Positions 35,391 to 45,067 of a stretch of DNA of 64,000 nt are shown here, piece by piece. Source of the DNA: Chitinophagaceae bacterium (GTDB lineage: Bacteria; Bacteroidota; Bacteroidia; Chitinophagales; Chitinophagaceae); assembly GCA_019638625.1 (NCBI GenBank), contig JAHBTK010000002.1, positions 1,054,001 to 1,118,000 on the forward strand, in the 5' to 3' direction. The notes under the pieces are model-generated. The model did not search any database, was not told the origin of the DNA, and was given only the letters and a program-made list of their open reading frames with translations. Positions within the stretch are counted from its first letter, which is position 1; every line of letters starts with the position of its first letter. Made by a program: the position numbers and the translations under genes.

Positions 35391-35504
35391 CACCCTGAAA
35401 GTTCAGGGTGTTCAGCACTTATTGTGACTTCAGAGGTTGTGCTAAATAATTAAGTATTTTCAAATAGGCTAAAGGCTTTTCAGGAAGTCTTCAGCCTTTT
35501 TTTT
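35391..35504 (+). terminator. two hairpins after glgC, the second a strong terminator
   Basis: CACCCTGAA (35391-35399) pairs with TTCAGGGTG (35402-35410), giving a tight hairpin without a T-run. About 60 nt later AAAGGCT (35471-35477) pairs with AGCCTTT (35493-35499) and runs into eight T residues, a classical terminator. From 35505 to 35696 nothing else is seen. Confidence 0.7.
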
Positions 35505-35696
35505 ACGATGATAATATTTTAGGGAGTACCTGTCCGGTCTTTCAAAAAGTTTATGCAAAAAGCTGGAAAACAATTTGTTAAATAAATATTCTTTGGTGGC
35601 TGATACTTTATTCATAATGGCGGCTTTTATGATTAATACTTTATAACGGATCCATACGGGGTTTAGTATGCAGGTTAAATAAGGTTAACGATCCGG

Positions 35697-35725
35697 TTGA
35701 ATAAATAATGTAAAATCTACATTTG
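35697..35725 (+). promoter_or_regulatory. promoter of the two-component operon
   Basis: TTG (35697-35699), an 18-nt spacer, and TACATTTG (35718-35725) fit the Bacteroidota consensus. The box ends 5 nt before the histidine-kinase ATG, predicting a leaderless mRNA. Confidence 0.6.
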
Positions 35726-35730
35726 CTCAA

Positions 35731-37134
35731 ATGAACAAGAATATTTCTCTGATATTAATGATTACAGCGATCCTGTTGATTGCTGCATTTCAGATATATT
35801 GGTTGAACGTAAATTATGAGGAGCAAAAACGGGACCTGCGTTTCCGGACGAACGTTCTGTTCAGGGAAAGCATTTTTGACCTCAGAGCCAGCAAACTAAA
35901 GCTGGATACAACAGCCCGGCTGCGTTATGGGCTACCGCCGGACGTATCGAGGTTCATGGATGCCATACGCAGTAAAATTACAGACTCCGTTCAGGAGCCA
36001 AGCAGGGTCAATCCGCTGGAAGTGATTTCTCTTGAGAAAAAAGGGGGGTTGGGGCTTGCTGACTCTGTACCCAGGGCAGGTTACAGGTCTGCCGGTCGCT
36101 TTTTTGAGTTCCTGATTGGAATTGACTCCCTGCAAGATTCCTTAAGGCTGGTGGACGTAAGCAACGCCTACACCGCCACCCTGAAAAAAGAAAATGTGCT
36201 GGTAAATTTTAACATCGAACGGACACCTGATTCTTTAAACCGGGCCAATCCACCCAAACCGGAATGGAATAAAGTTACCATTGGCTTTTCAAACCCCGTT
36301 ACCTATACCCTGGAGTTGGGCAATGTATCCTCTTACCTTTTATCCAAAATGATACCCCAGATCTTATTTTCCGTATTCCTGATCGGGCTTACCATTACCG
36401 CGTTTACTGTGTTGTATAAGAACCTGAGGGCGCAGCAGAAATTAACCGGCATCAAAAATGAATTCATCAGCAATATTACCCATGAGTTGAAGACACCTAT
36501 TTCAACAGTAGGCGTGGCTATAGAAGCAATTAAAAACTTTGATGTACTGCGGCAACCGGAAAAAGCCCGGGAATACCTCGATATTGCCGGTAATGAGCTG
36601 AATCGTTTGTCTATGCTGGTTGACAAGGTATTACGTTTGTCTATGTTCGAAAAGCATGCAACGGAGCTGAAGCCGGAAAGCTTTGACCTCAGGCAGCTTA
36701 CTGAAGAAGTGATCAACTCAATGGGGTTGCAGTTCGAGAAGGCCGGCGCGAAAGTGTTCCTGCATACGGAAGGAGAAAGTTTTGTTATCAATGCAGACAA
36801 GGTTCATATTACCAGCGTGCTGTACAACCTGGTAGATAATGCACTAAAATACTCCGGAGACCAGCCGGTACTGAATATAGCAGTAAAAAATGACGGACAT
36901 ACCTGTATCGTTCGCGTGAAGGATAACGGTCCGGGTATTCCAGAAGAGTACCAGGCAAAGATATTCGAAAAGTTTTTCCGGGTTCCTACCAACAACAGGC
37001 ATAACGTAAAAGGGTATGGATTGGGCCTAAGCTATATAGCTCATATCATTGATCAGCATAAAGGAACAATTACGCTGCAAAGTCAACCGGGCCAGGGTGC
37101 TGAATTTATCGTTAAATTGCCGGTTAATGAGTAA
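35731..37134 (+). CDS. sensor histidine kinase
   Basis: 467 residues. One membrane helix lies at about residues 5-25 and a second at about 207-229, enclosing a periplasmic sensor of about 180 residues with no recognised fold. The HisKA segment FISNITHELKTPIS places the phosphorylated histidine at residue 251. The ATPase domain has DNALKYS (N box), VRVKDNGPGIPEEY (G1) and VKGYGLGLSYIAHIIDQH (G2). No HAMP linker is obvious. The response regulator gene overlaps its last 8 nt, so the pair is translationally coupled. Confidence 0.93.
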   Translation: MNKNISLILMITAILLIAAFQIYWLNVNYEEQKRDLRFRTNVLFRESIFDLRASKLKLDTTARLRYGLPPDVSRFMDAIRSKITDSVQEPSRVNPLEVISLEKKGGLGLADSVPRAGYRSAGRFFEFLIGIDSLQDSLRLVDVSNAYTATLKKENVLVNFNIERTPDSLNRANPPKPEWNKVTIGFSNPVTYTLELGNVSSYLLSKMIPQILFSVFLIGLTITAFTVLYKNLRAQQKLTGIKNEFISNITHELKTPISTVGVAIEAIKNFDVLRQPEKAREYLDIAGNELNRLSMLVDKVLRLSMFEKHATELKPESFDLRQLTEEVINSMGLQFEKAGAKVFLHTEGESFVINADKVHITSVLYNLVDNALKYSGDQPVLNIAVKNDGHTCIVRVKDNGPGIPEEYQAKIFEKFFRVPTNNRHNVKGYGLGLSYIAHIIDQHKGTITLQSQPGQGAEFIVKLPVNE

Positions 37135-37819
37135 GGCTAAAATCCTATACGTGGAAGACGAGATCTTTCTTGCCAAGATAGTAAGAGAGAGCCTGGAAAG
37201 CAGGGGATATACCATTATTCTTGAAACGGACGGCGGAAAAGCGGTGGAGCAGTATAAAACTGCCCGGCCCGATATATGTGTGCTTGATATAATGCTCCCG
37301 AATAAAGACGGCTTCTCAATTGCCGAAGAGATACGGAATATGGATACCGATACCCCCATCATTTTTCTTACGGCCAAAATACAGACAACAGACCTTGTAA
37401 AGGGCTTTAGCATGGGGGGCAACGACTATATCCGTAAGCCCTTTAGTATGGAAGAACTGATCGTGAGAATAGAAAATGCATTGCGACAGCGCAATGGCCT
37501 AAAAAACCAGTCGGATCAGAAAGAAGATACAAAGATTGGTGCGTTTACATTTAACCCGCACAGGCAAACCCTGAACAGCAACGGGCAGGAAAGGAAACTG
37601 TCTTTCCGGGAAAGTGAACTGCTGAGATTACTTTATGAAAACCGCGACCGTGTAATTGACAGGAGGGATATACTGAATGTACTATGGGGCAGCGACTCCT
37701 TCTTCAATTCCAGGACACTGGATGTATATATTACCAAGCTCAGGGGCTATTTAAAGACCGACCCTTCGCTGGAAATCATAACCGTAAAAGGTATAGGCTA
37801 CAGGTTTGTAACGGGGTAG
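37127..37819 (+). CDS. response regulator, OmpR/PhoB type
   Basis: 230 residues from ATG 37127. The receiver domain begins AKILYVEDEIFLAKIV; the phospho-acceptor is Asp54 in ICVLDIMLPNKDGF, and GNDYIRKPFSMEEL carries the conserved Lys. The C-terminal winged helix has the Trans_reg_C pattern LSFRESELLRLLYENRDRV and ends with VKGIGYRFVTG. It is the partner of the upstream kinase. Its coding end lies 3 nt from the end of the convergent LysM gene. Targets are unknown. Confidence 0.94.
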   Translation: MSKAKILYVEDEIFLAKIVRESLESRGYTIILETDGGKAVEQYKTARPDICVLDIMLPNKDGFSIAEEIRNMDTDTPIIFLTAKIQTTDLVKGFSMGGNDYIRKPFSMEELIVRIENALRQRNGLKNQSDQKEDTKIGAFTFNPHRQTLNSNGQERKLSFRESELLRLLYENRDRVIDRRDILNVLWGSDSFFNSRTLDVYITKLRGYLKTDPSLEIITVKGIGYRFVTG

Positions 37820-37822
37820 GCT

Positions 37823-38845
37823 TTATCCCCTTGCATAGGCCACCTCCGCCTGGAACTTAGGTTCTTTATCATTCACCCGGAGCTCCGCCGCCGCAGAATT
37901 ACTTATCCTGATAAGCAATCCCTCGTTTTCCTTGCCGGGCGGCAATTCTCCCAATACTTTTGCAAAAATGATACGATTATTGCTCGGGTTCGTGATCCGC
38001 ACTATCGTTCCCGGGGTGATATTGTTCATCAATGCATAATATTTGGCATCCTGCCAGCCACTGGTGCTTTTAAAAACTGCCGCATTACCGGATTCACTTC
38101 TGAAAGACGGGCTGCTTTGAGATTGTTGCTGGTAAACTGGTTTAAAGAAACCGGCGCCATCTGTGGTGCTTTTCGGGGTTGTGCTTACGGTATTCGTTGC
38201 AGGACGACTGCCGCCTGCCGGGGTATTGTTTTCTGCAGTAGTATTGGTATTAACAGCTTGCACTACCGGCTCTTTTTGAACAGCGGGAACGCTGGTGGCG
38301 GCAACCGGGGCTGAAGCGTCCAGGTAGGAAGCAGGTACTGTTCCACCTATCCTTTTAATGCTGCCCGTAGCAGCCAGGGGAGAGTCTCCCGTCTTCACCT
38401 TCAAAAAACCCACTACCAACCGCTGGCCCACGCTGATATTTTCCGAGCTTAAGCCATTCCATTCCTTCAGGTAGTCCGCACTGACCTTATTGGCATTTTG
38501 CCCGATCCGGAAAAGCCCTTCTTTTTCAGAAACAATATGATACAGGGGGATAAATACTTCGTTGGTGCTGGCTACCGCTCTGCGTTGAACAAAGTTTTCA
38601 GCGATCAGTGGAATTTTAATAACCTGGTTTATTTCCAGTCCGCTGGTGATGGTCAATCCGTTAAACGGAGCTATTTCGCGGGGGCTGATATTATATAACC
38701 GTCCGATGCTATAGAGATTTTCCTTTGCCGCTACTGTGTGGTTCAGGTACAGTTTTTCTCCCTGAGACTGAACAACGAGGTCTGACTGGGCAGCAAGAGA
38801 AAATGAGATAATAATGGTGAATACTATAAGAAACAGTTGCTTCAT
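37823..38845 (-). CDS. LysM peptidoglycan-binding protein
   Basis: 340 residues with a signal peptide (LFLIVFTIIISFSLAAQ). Two LysM repeats follow: one at about residues 33-77 (HTVAAKENLYSIGRLYNISP) and one at about 102-150 (VSEKEGLFRIGQNANKVSADYL). A long Thr/Asn/Ala/Pro-rich linker leads to a C-terminal domain of about 80 residues (GTIVRITNPSNNRIIFAKVLG) resembling RlpA-like double-psi barrels. It probably binds peptidoglycan in the periplasm; lytic activity is not evident. Convergent with the response regulator. Confidence 0.82.
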   Translation of the reverse strand: MKQLFLIVFTIIISFSLAAQSDLVVQSQGEKLYLNHTVAAKENLYSIGRLYNISPREIAPFNGLTITSGLEINQVIKIPLIAENFVQRRAVASTNEVFIPLYHIVSEKEGLFRIGQNANKVSADYLKEWNGLSSENISVGQRLVVGFLKVKTGDSPLAATGSIKRIGGTVPASYLDASAPVAATSVPAVQKEPVVQAVNTNTTAENNTPAGGSRPATNTVSTTPKSTTDGAGFFKPVYQQQSQSSPSFRSESGNAAVFKSTSGWQDAKYYALMNNITPGTIVRITNPSNNRIIFAKVLGELPPGKENEGLLIRISNSAAAELRVNDKEPKFQAEVAYARG

Positions 38846-38902
38846 CAGATATTATTTATTTTCAGCACCTACGAAAATAAGAAAAATCGCTGAGTTTTAA
38901 TG

Positions 38903-40306
38903 TTATAACGAAGGAGGGGAAGGTTTTAATATACGGAACCTTTGCGGGTAATAGTTATTTATCCTGTTAGGAAGGATTTTTGCCCATCCTAACCGGAACC
39001 CCTTATAAGTAATTAAACACCAACCATTAAGAGCTGTGGAAACCGTGATATTTTTCTTTTGCAGGTACTCTATGGCCTGGGCTTTCCCGAGTTCCAGGCA
39101 TTGAAACCTGTCTGAAACCAGGTTTCCGGCTGCCAGTTCATGGTCGGGGATTAACAGTTTCTTAATAATCTTACCCAGCGTTACACCAGCTTTTTTAACA
39201 TGTAAAACGGACTTCAGGGCATTGATCGTTTCACTCCAGGCGGCGGGTAATGCCCTGTACGCTTCCTGCTCTTCTGTAAAGCACCAGTATGCGGGGTCTG
39301 CAACCGCGTCTGCGAGGATATCCACGGATGCTCTGTTTATTGGGGGCATTTTTTTCAAAGGAACGGCCATTTCGGAACTGTTGCTGGTTTTGCGAAAGCA
39401 CGCTATGTATAGCCCCTCTCCTTTTAAATTATAGGGATAGAACCGGTAGCCGTTGCAATTATGAAGCGGTGAAATGGATTCCACAATACCCCATTCGGGA
39501 TGCAAAGGGATACTTACAGGTACCGCTTGCAGTGTGGTACTGAGCCAGTCCGCGATATCTTCATTCTCTTCTTTTGAATAAGAGCAGGTGGCATACACCA
39601 AAACGCCGCCTTCCTTCAAAGCCGGCCATCCATCTTCCAGGATCCGCCGCTGCCGTTTGCTGCAATGTGCCACATGCGCCTGCGACCATTCATTCATTAC
39701 TTCCGGGTCCTTTCTCAACATTCCGCTGCCACTGCAGGGCGCGTCAACCACTATCAGATCGAAAAACCCTTCCAGCTTCCTGAATACGGAAGGGTCATTA
39801 CAGGTAACCATCATATTCTCACTCCCCCACCGGATCGCGTTTTCAACCAAAATGCCGGCGCGGGAACCAATAACTTCGTTAGCAACTACCAGTCCTGCCG
39901 GAAACAGGGCGGAAAGGTGCGTTGCCTTCCCTCCCGGAGCCGCGCACAGATCGAGCACTTTAAGCGGTGCGGTGGAATGGCCGGGAAAACAGGTTTTGAT
40001 GACCTGCTCCAGGAACATGGAAGAAGCCTCCTGTACATAATAACACCCGGCGTGAAACAGCGGATCGAATGTAAATGAAGGTCTTTCTGCCAGGTAATAA
40101 CCATTGGCACACCAGGGAACAGCGGACAGGGTTTCCGCCGGCAGTTGCTCCAGCTCCGCGATACTGGCTCCCTCCGTGTTGCGCTTAAAAGGATTTACCC
40201 TTATGGAAGTTACCTGCTCGACGGATGAATGCGCCTCAACAAAAGCCGGTTCGGAAAAACCGGGCGCTCCCTGCAGCGAGTCCAACAGCTCTTTTATTAA
40301 AATCAA
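38903..40306 (-). CDS. RsmF/NOL1-NOP2-Sun family RNA cytosine-C5 methyltransferase
   Basis: 467 residues from a TTG start. The SAM-binding loop is VLDLCAAPGGKATHLSAL; the two catalytic cysteines lie in DAPCSGSGMLRKDP and VYATCSYSKEENE, as in RsmF and RsmB. A C-terminal PUA-like extension (residues about 320-467) matches the RsmF layout. It methylates cytosine C5 in rRNA or tRNA; the exact target base cannot be told. It is transcribed in the same direction as uvrC but separated from it by a terminator and 160 nt. Confidence 0.9.
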   Translation of the reverse strand: MILIKELLDSLQGAPGFSEPAFVEAHSSVEQVTSIRVNPFKRNTEGASIAELEQLPAETLSAVPWCANGYYLAERPSFTFDPLFHAGCYYVQEASSMFLEQVIKTCFPGHSTAPLKVLDLCAAPGGKATHLSALFPAGLVVANEVIGSRAGILVENAIRWGSENMMVTCNDPSVFRKLEGFFDLIVVDAPCSGSGMLRKDPEVMNEWSQAHVAHCSKRQRRILEDGWPALKEGGVLVYATCSYSKEENEDIADWLSTTLQAVPVSIPLHPEWGIVESISPLHNCNGYRFYPYNLKGEGLYIACFRKTSNSSEMAVPLKKMPPINRASVDILADAVADPAYWCFTEEQEAYRALPAAWSETINALKSVLHVKKAGVTLGKIIKKLLIPDHELAAGNLVSDRFQCLELGKAQAIEYLQKKNITVSTALNGWCLITYKGFRLGWAKILPNRINNYYPQRFRILKPSPPSL

Positions 40307-40449
40307 TTTTATATTTATTTGATAATGATATACATACCTGTTGCCTCCCTGTAGCAGGCCGTTAAAAAATACCTGTTGCCAAAATTGAGCCCAAAATATC
40401 CTTCCGTTCGATTATCTTTACTTCGGTTTTTCATAGGATATTGGATTTT

Positions 40450-40481
40450 AAAAAAGGGCGGGATTTCTATCCATTGCCCTC
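40450..40481 (-). terminator. terminator overlapping the uvrC stop codon
   Basis: On the minus strand AGGGC (40476-40480) pairs with GCCCT (40455-40459), followed by six T residues. The stem starts inside the last codons of uvrC. Confidence 0.55.
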
Positions 40482-42284
40482 TTTTTTTGACTCAAAATAA
40501 CGGACCACTATATCTGCCTTGCTTTTTCCCACTACTTCAGCAATTTCTTCAGCGGATCTTGCCTTTATATTTTTCACCGATTTAAAAGTGCTGAGCAGCA
40601 TATCCGCCGTAGCCCTACCAATGCCGCTTATGTTTTCCAACTCGTTTTTAAAAGTGCCCCTGCTTCTTTTATTACGATGAAAAGTTATCCCAAACCTGTG
40701 AACTTCATCCCGGATCTTCCGGAGGAGTTTAAGGCTGTTGCTATCCCAGGGGAGCCTGATCGATTGCTGGTCTCCCTCAAAAAATATTTCTTCTTCATTT
40801 TTTGCCAGTCCAACCAGTGTCAGTTTTCCCTTCAGGTTGAGTTCTTCTATCGCCTGCAGGGCAGCACCCAACTGACCCTTTCCGCCGTCAATGATCACCA
40901 GTTGCGGCAGCGGTTCATTTTCTTCCGAAAGCCTTTTGTACCGCCGGTACACTGCCTCTTTCATAGTAGCAAAGTCGTTAATGCCTTCCACTGTTTTCAC
41001 ATTAAAGTGCCGGTAATCTTTTTTACTGGGTACTCCCATTTTGAAACATACCATGGCGGAGACAGGATAGCTGCCCTGGAAGTTGGAGTTGTCAAAACAC
41101 TCTATGTGCACCGGTAACTCCGGCAACCTCAGATCGTTCTTTAGCTCTGCCAACACCGACTCCTTTTCCGCATTGGACTTATCGTCCAGTTTCAGCATCT
41201 TCCGTTTTTTGAGCTCTTCCATAAAATAATTCACATTCTTCTGCGAAAGCTCAAGCAGCTTCTTACGGTCTCCCGCTTTGGGAACAATTACCGTTACACC
41301 TTCTTCGGGATATTCCACCGGAAAAGGAGTGATGATCTCTTTTGTGGCACTTTCGAAAGTTTCACGCAGGTCGGCTATGGCGAAAACAAGCACTTCTTCA
41401 GCAGTTTCTTCCAGCTTTTTCTCCAGTATTATGGTTTGTGTTTGAATAATAGTGCCGTTCTCTACCATCAGGTAGTTTACATAAGCGGTGTCTCCCTCCT
41501 GCAAAATGGAGAATACATCCACTGTCCCCGTTTTATTATTCACTATTGCAGATTTTGACTGGTAGGTCTGCAGGTGCTCAATCTTTTTCCGGATGATCTC
41601 GGCCTTTTCAAATTCCATATTGGCGGCAGCCTCCTTCATTTCCTCCCTGAACTGGCTTATTACAGGGGATAAATTACCCTTCAGCAGGTATTTTGTTTGC
41701 CGTAGCAGTTCCTGGTATTCTTCCTCCGACTGCAGCCCTTCACAGGGGCCTTTACAATTGCCCAGGTGATACTCCAGGCAAACCTTGTACTTACCCTTTG
41801 CAATATTGGCCGGGCTTAGGTTGAGCTTACAGGTTCTCAACGGGATGTTCTGCCGTATAAAATCCAGGAGCTCCCTTACCTTACCTACCGAGGTATAAGG
41901 ACCCAGGTATTCGGACCCGTCGCTGATCTTCCTCCTTGTTAAAAATATACGTGGGAAATGTTCTTTTTTAATGACAATAAAAGGATAGGATTTATCATCC
42001 TTCAGGTTGATATTGTATTTAGGCTGGAATTGCTTGATAAGCGCGTTTTCCAGCAGGAAGGCGTCCTGTTCAGAATCGACAATAGTGAATTCAATATGGT
42101 GGATCCGCTGTACAAGCTCGTGGGTTTTATAATTAGTAAGCGTTTTGTTGAAATAGGAACCCACCCTTTTCTTCAGGTTTTTTGCCTTGCCCACATACAG
42201 CAACTCATTGGCCTCGTCAAAGTATTTGTAAATACCCGGCTCGGTAGGGATGGTTTGCAGAAGCGTTTGTAAATGCGTACTCAT
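40467..42284 (-). CDS. uvrC: excinuclease ABC subunit C
   Basis: 605 residues. The N-terminal GIY-YIG nuclease (PGIYKYFDEANELLYVGKAKNLKKR) makes the 3' cut, a UVR motif (FEKAEIIRKKIEHLQ) binds UvrB, the central RNase-H-like domain (HIECFDNSNFQGSYPVSAMV) makes the 5' cut, and a C-terminal helix-hairpin-helix pair (ISGIGRATADMLLSTF) binds DNA. It acts in nucleotide excision repair. The start at 42284 was chosen because an earlier ATG (42296) falls inside the predicted -7 box TAATTTTG. Confidence 0.96.
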   Translation of the reverse strand: MSTHLQTLLQTIPTEPGIYKYFDEANELLYVGKAKNLKKRVGSYFNKTLTNYKTHELVQRIHHIEFTIVDSEQDAFLLENALIKQFQPKYNINLKDDKSYPFIVIKKEHFPRIFLTRRKISDGSEYLGPYTSVGKVRELLDFIRQNIPLRTCKLNLSPANIAKGKYKVCLEYHLGNCKGPCEGLQSEEEYQELLRQTKYLLKGNLSPVISQFREEMKEAAANMEFEKAEIIRKKIEHLQTYQSKSAIVNNKTGTVDVFSILQEGDTAYVNYLMVENGTIIQTQTIILEKKLEETAEEVLVFAIADLRETFESATKEIITPFPVEYPEEGVTVIVPKAGDRKKLLELSQKNVNYFMEELKKRKMLKLDDKSNAEKESVLAELKNDLRLPELPVHIECFDNSNFQGSYPVSAMVCFKMGVPSKKDYRHFNVKTVEGINDFATMKEAVYRRYKRLSEENEPLPQLVIIDGGKGQLGAALQAIEELNLKGKLTLVGLAKNEEEIFFEGDQQSIRLPWDSNSLKLLRKIRDEVHRFGITFHRNKRSRGTFKNELENISGIGRATADMLLSTFKSVKNIKARSAEEIAEVVGKSKADIVVRYFESKKEGNG

Positions 42285-42293
42285 ATTCCGCTG

Positions 42294-42301
42294 CAAAATT
42301 A
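42294..42301 (-). promoter_or_regulatory. -7 box of uvrC
   Basis: On the minus strand TAATTTTG fits TAnnTTTG and ends 9 nt before the ATG at 42284, again implying a very short leader. No convincing -33 element. Confidence 0.4.
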
Positions 42302-42347
42302 ACAGAAATGCAGCGTTAACGGGGTTATTCAGTTTTAAGGGATATTT

Positions 42348-42908
42348 TTATTTATCCCAGATATATTTATCGTGTATCACTTTCTCCTCTGCACCGGGTT
42401 GCTGGATGAGGGTTGTTATCTGGCAGTTTTTATTATTGGTCCAGAGCATTTTTTCAATAACTGTGCTATCCTCCGCCGGCAGTACCTTTTCTATATAAAT
42501 CGTAAATACATCAGAGTTGGCAGCCGAAAGCAGCACATCCAGTTTTCTCACCGGCAGGATATTCCCCGGTTCGGGTGTGTAGATCAGCGTCATTGTTCCC
42601 ACACTGGCATCCAACAGGGGTGTTTCTTCATACTGCTGAATTTTGTCCGGTGTGCTGATATCCGACTCAATGAATTTTGATACTATTGCTTTGCGGAAAT
42701 CGGCTTTGTCAACAATGAAAGTGTCAACCGCATTATCGATCGTGCGGTAGTGGATCACCGCCAGCGGCATGGAGTCCAGGTGATTAAGCTGACTTTGAAA
42801 ATATCCCGCAATAGGATAAAAGTCCTTTTTTTCTTTCCCGGCAGTCTTTTGACTACCGCAGGAAATGGACAAAAGCGTTGCAGCGAATAATATCAGGAAT
42901 AACTTCAT
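42348..42908 (-). CDS. hypothetical lipoprotein
   Basis: 186 residues with a lipoprotein signal; the lipobox LLSISC puts the lipidated Cys near residue 17. The mature part contains alternating strands and an N-terminal FYPIAGYFQSQLNHLDSMPLA segment. No family was recognised beyond its export. A -7 box TACATTTG (minus strand, 42914-42921) lies 5 nt before the ATG, and the gene precedes uvrC by 64 nt on the same strand. It may be a small envelope protein. Confidence 0.7.
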   Translation of the reverse strand: MKLFLILFAATLLSISCGSQKTAGKEKKDFYPIAGYFQSQLNHLDSMPLAVIHYRTIDNAVDTFIVDKADFRKAIVSKFIESDISTPDKIQQYEETPLLDASVGTMTLIYTPEPGNILPVRKLDVLLSAANSDVFTIYIEKVLPAEDSTVIEKMLWTNNKNCQITTLIQQPGAEEKVIHDKYIWDK

Positions 42909-42961
42909 GGTTGCAAATGTAGTAACCCATAAACTACCAGGAGGCGTGAATATTGTTATAA

Positions 42962-44299
42962 CTAGAATATTGTTTTTGTCACGCCGATCTTAAAGCCAAA
43001 GTCAACCATGTATTCGTTGATGGGGTATTGCCTTTTGTAGCTGGAGGCTAATTGATAGCGAAACTGGGGACCCGCGTGCCAGTTGAAGGCGCCCATTTTG
43101 TAAGAAACAAATGTTTCAACGCCGGCATTGATATTCCACTTACGTATCAGGGAAGGATCCTTGGCATAATGCCTGAAATCAGTGGAAAGCAGGTAGACAT
43201 TGTTGGCAAAATTATACACCGGTTGTGCGCTTGCCGCCAGGTTCCATTTAAAATTAGAGTTGCCGAGAATCGTCCACTCCACGCCTACCGGCATCGCAAT
43301 CTGGAAATATTCGTTATTCAACCAGGAAGCGGCTTTCCCGTCTATATTCTGAATGGTGGTATATACCTTTAATGAATCGCTGTAAGGACCAACTGCCAGC
43401 GTCGCCTGCTCAGGTTTTCCAAACATCGCCTTCACCTGGTACCGGGAGTAATTCAACTGCAGCCCGCCTTTTACAACCAGCCGGTTATTCAGTTTGTAGC
43501 TGAAGCCTGCGCCCACTTCAGCGCCTACTGCCGGCTTCTGGATTACTGAATTATTTACGGTTCCCACGCTTGCTTCCGTTTCATAAGGTACTCCCCGGAA
43601 AATCTCGGTGATATTTTCCAACCCGCTGGTCAACCTCCTATAGCTTATCGTGGGCGAAAAGGAGACATGCCATTTTAACCTTGAGGGTTTGAAAGGCTCA
43701 CCACCCCACAGCATTTTTCTTACTTCGGTTTTAGTATCCTTTTCTTCTTCGTTGACGGTTACCAGTTTGGTTGTATTTTTTACGTTCTTAACAATCAAAC
43801 CCAGTTCGCTGATATTGGGAGGGGTGATATGAAGATCCGGAGTCTCTTTATCCGGTACAATGATCTCACCACCCGGTATATTGTCTTCAATTATCATTCT
43901 TGTGTCAGACAGGCTTGCAAGAGGCTGCTCATTAATTGTAACCACTGCAGGACGGGGTTTAATAATTGTCTCCCCTTCATTAAAACTGTAAGCAACCGGC
44001 AATGCAGGCATCACTGCTTTCGGCAACGAAGGCAAAGCGGCGGCAACGGTATTATTGGTCACCGGGGTGTTTTGCTGATAGTCCGAATGATTAAAAGTGT
44101 AAATATCTTCGTATTCAACCAGTTTGGTACTTATGGTAAGCATGAGGAGTGTAAGCACCAAAAAATTCCACCTGCTTTTTGGCTGAATCGACCTTTGTAT
44201 ATTATTCCATACCTTGTCAGATGGATATAATTTATATTGATCCGACTTTTCTTTTAAAAAATCTTCAAGCGCATCATCCGTGTAAATATTTCTCTCCAT
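42962..44299 (-). CDS. membrane-anchored protein with C-terminal outer-membrane-type beta-barrel region
   Basis: 445 residues. The N-terminus is cytoplasmic-looking (TDDALEDFLKEKSDQYKLYPSDKVWNNIQ split over residues 8-36), followed by one membrane helix (WNFLVLTLLMLTIST, about residues 44-58), a disordered linker, and from about residue 210 a region of amphipathic strands (VSFSPTISYRRLT, GAGFSYKLNNRLVVKGGLQLNYSRYQ) resembling an OMP_b-brl barrel. It follows an ECF sigma gene by 60 nt, so the N-terminal part may act as an anti-sigma module. How an inner-membrane anchor and a barrel coexist is unclear. Confidence 0.65.
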   Translation of the reverse strand: MERNIYTDDALEDFLKEKSDQYKLYPSDKVWNNIQRSIQPKSRWNFLVLTLLMLTISTKLVEYEDIYTFNHSDYQQNTPVTNNTVAAALPSLPKAVMPALPVAYSFNEGETIIKPRPAVVTINEQPLASLSDTRMIIEDNIPGGEIIVPDKETPDLHITPPNISELGLIVKNVKNTTKLVTVNEEEKDTKTEVRKMLWGGEPFKPSRLKWHVSFSPTISYRRLTSGLENITEIFRGVPYETEASVGTVNNSVIQKPAVGAEVGAGFSYKLNNRLVVKGGLQLNYSRYQVKAMFGKPEQATLAVGPYSDSLKVYTTIQNIDGKAASWLNNEYFQIAMPVGVEWTILGNSNFKWNLAASAQPVYNFANNVYLLSTDFRHYAKDPSLIRKWNINAGVETFVSYKMGAFNWHAGPQFRYQLASSYKRQYPINEYMVDFGFKIGVTKTIF

Positions 44300-44359
44300 A
44301 GTCAGTTCCTTGGATATCTTCCTTCTATCTATATCTATGTTAGCGTTAATTTGTTTTGG

Positions 44360-44929
44360 TTAAGGCAACGCCACCGCTTTCTTGCCTGGTATAGCCGGCA
44401 TAAGACTTCTCTTTACCAGCAAATCTTCGAGCATCATACGCGCCCTGGTGTATTGCGACCGGCTGGTACTTTCCTCTATATCCAGCATTACCGCAATCTC
44501 TCCATGGGAGTACCCCTCTATCGCATACAGATTCAAAACCGTTCTATAACCGAGGGGAAGGGTTCTTATACATTCTACCACCTGCTTGGCCTGCACGATG
44601 GATGGAATGGCTTCCTCGCGGATATATACACCGGACGCATGAATCAAATCCACACTCTCGGCGAATTTTTTGTTTTTCTTAAGGTTATTAATGCATGTAT
44701 GTACCATCACTTTTCTTATCCAACCCTCCAAGGCGCCCCGGTTCTGGAACTGCCTTATTTGTGTAAAGACCTTGATGAAACCCTCCTGCAACATGTCTTC
44801 CGCGTCTTCACGACTTTTAGCATACCGGTAACATACAGACAACATTTTTGGACTGTACAATGAATACAGTTCCTGTTGTGCAGCCGCATTATTACGAATA
44901 CAGCCTTTTAACATTGCCTCTTCTGTCAT
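44360..44929 (-). CDS. ECF-type RNA polymerase sigma factor
   Basis: 189 residues from ATG 44929; a TTG at 44962 would add 11 residues upstream. Region 2 is AAAQQELYSLYSPKMLSVCYRYAKSREDAEDMLQEGF and region 4 is YRTVLNLYAIEGYSHGEIAVMLDIEESTSRSQYTRAR, both split here for brevity and typical of Bacteroidota ECF factors. The basic tail ends GKKAVALP. It precedes the anchored barrel protein by 60 nt on the same strand, and the two likely form a signalling pair. Confidence 0.92.
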   Translation of the reverse strand: MTEEAMLKGCIRNNAAAQQELYSLYSPKMLSVCYRYAKSREDAEDMLQEGFIKVFTQIRQFQNRGALEGWIRKVMVHTCINNLKKNKKFAESVDLIHASGVYIREEAIPSIVQAKQVVECIRTLPLGYRTVLNLYAIEGYSHGEIAVMLDIEESTSRSQYTRARMMLEDLLVKRSLMPAIPGKKAVALP

Positions 44930-45067
44930 GAAATCGAAGTTGATTTCACGTAAATTAGACAATTTTCTGCTAAAAAATGCTGCCTGACCTGTTTTTTCTT
45001 ATCAAAAATCAGGCGAACAGGAGTATCAGGGTTGTTATATTAGGAAAATTCATCATGAAATCCGATG

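Noticed and set aside
35391-35410. First hairpin after glgC as an attenuator or riboswitch
   Set aside because: It has no T-run, no alternative partner and no leader ORF, and lies 320 nt before the next start; the second hairpin explains termination.
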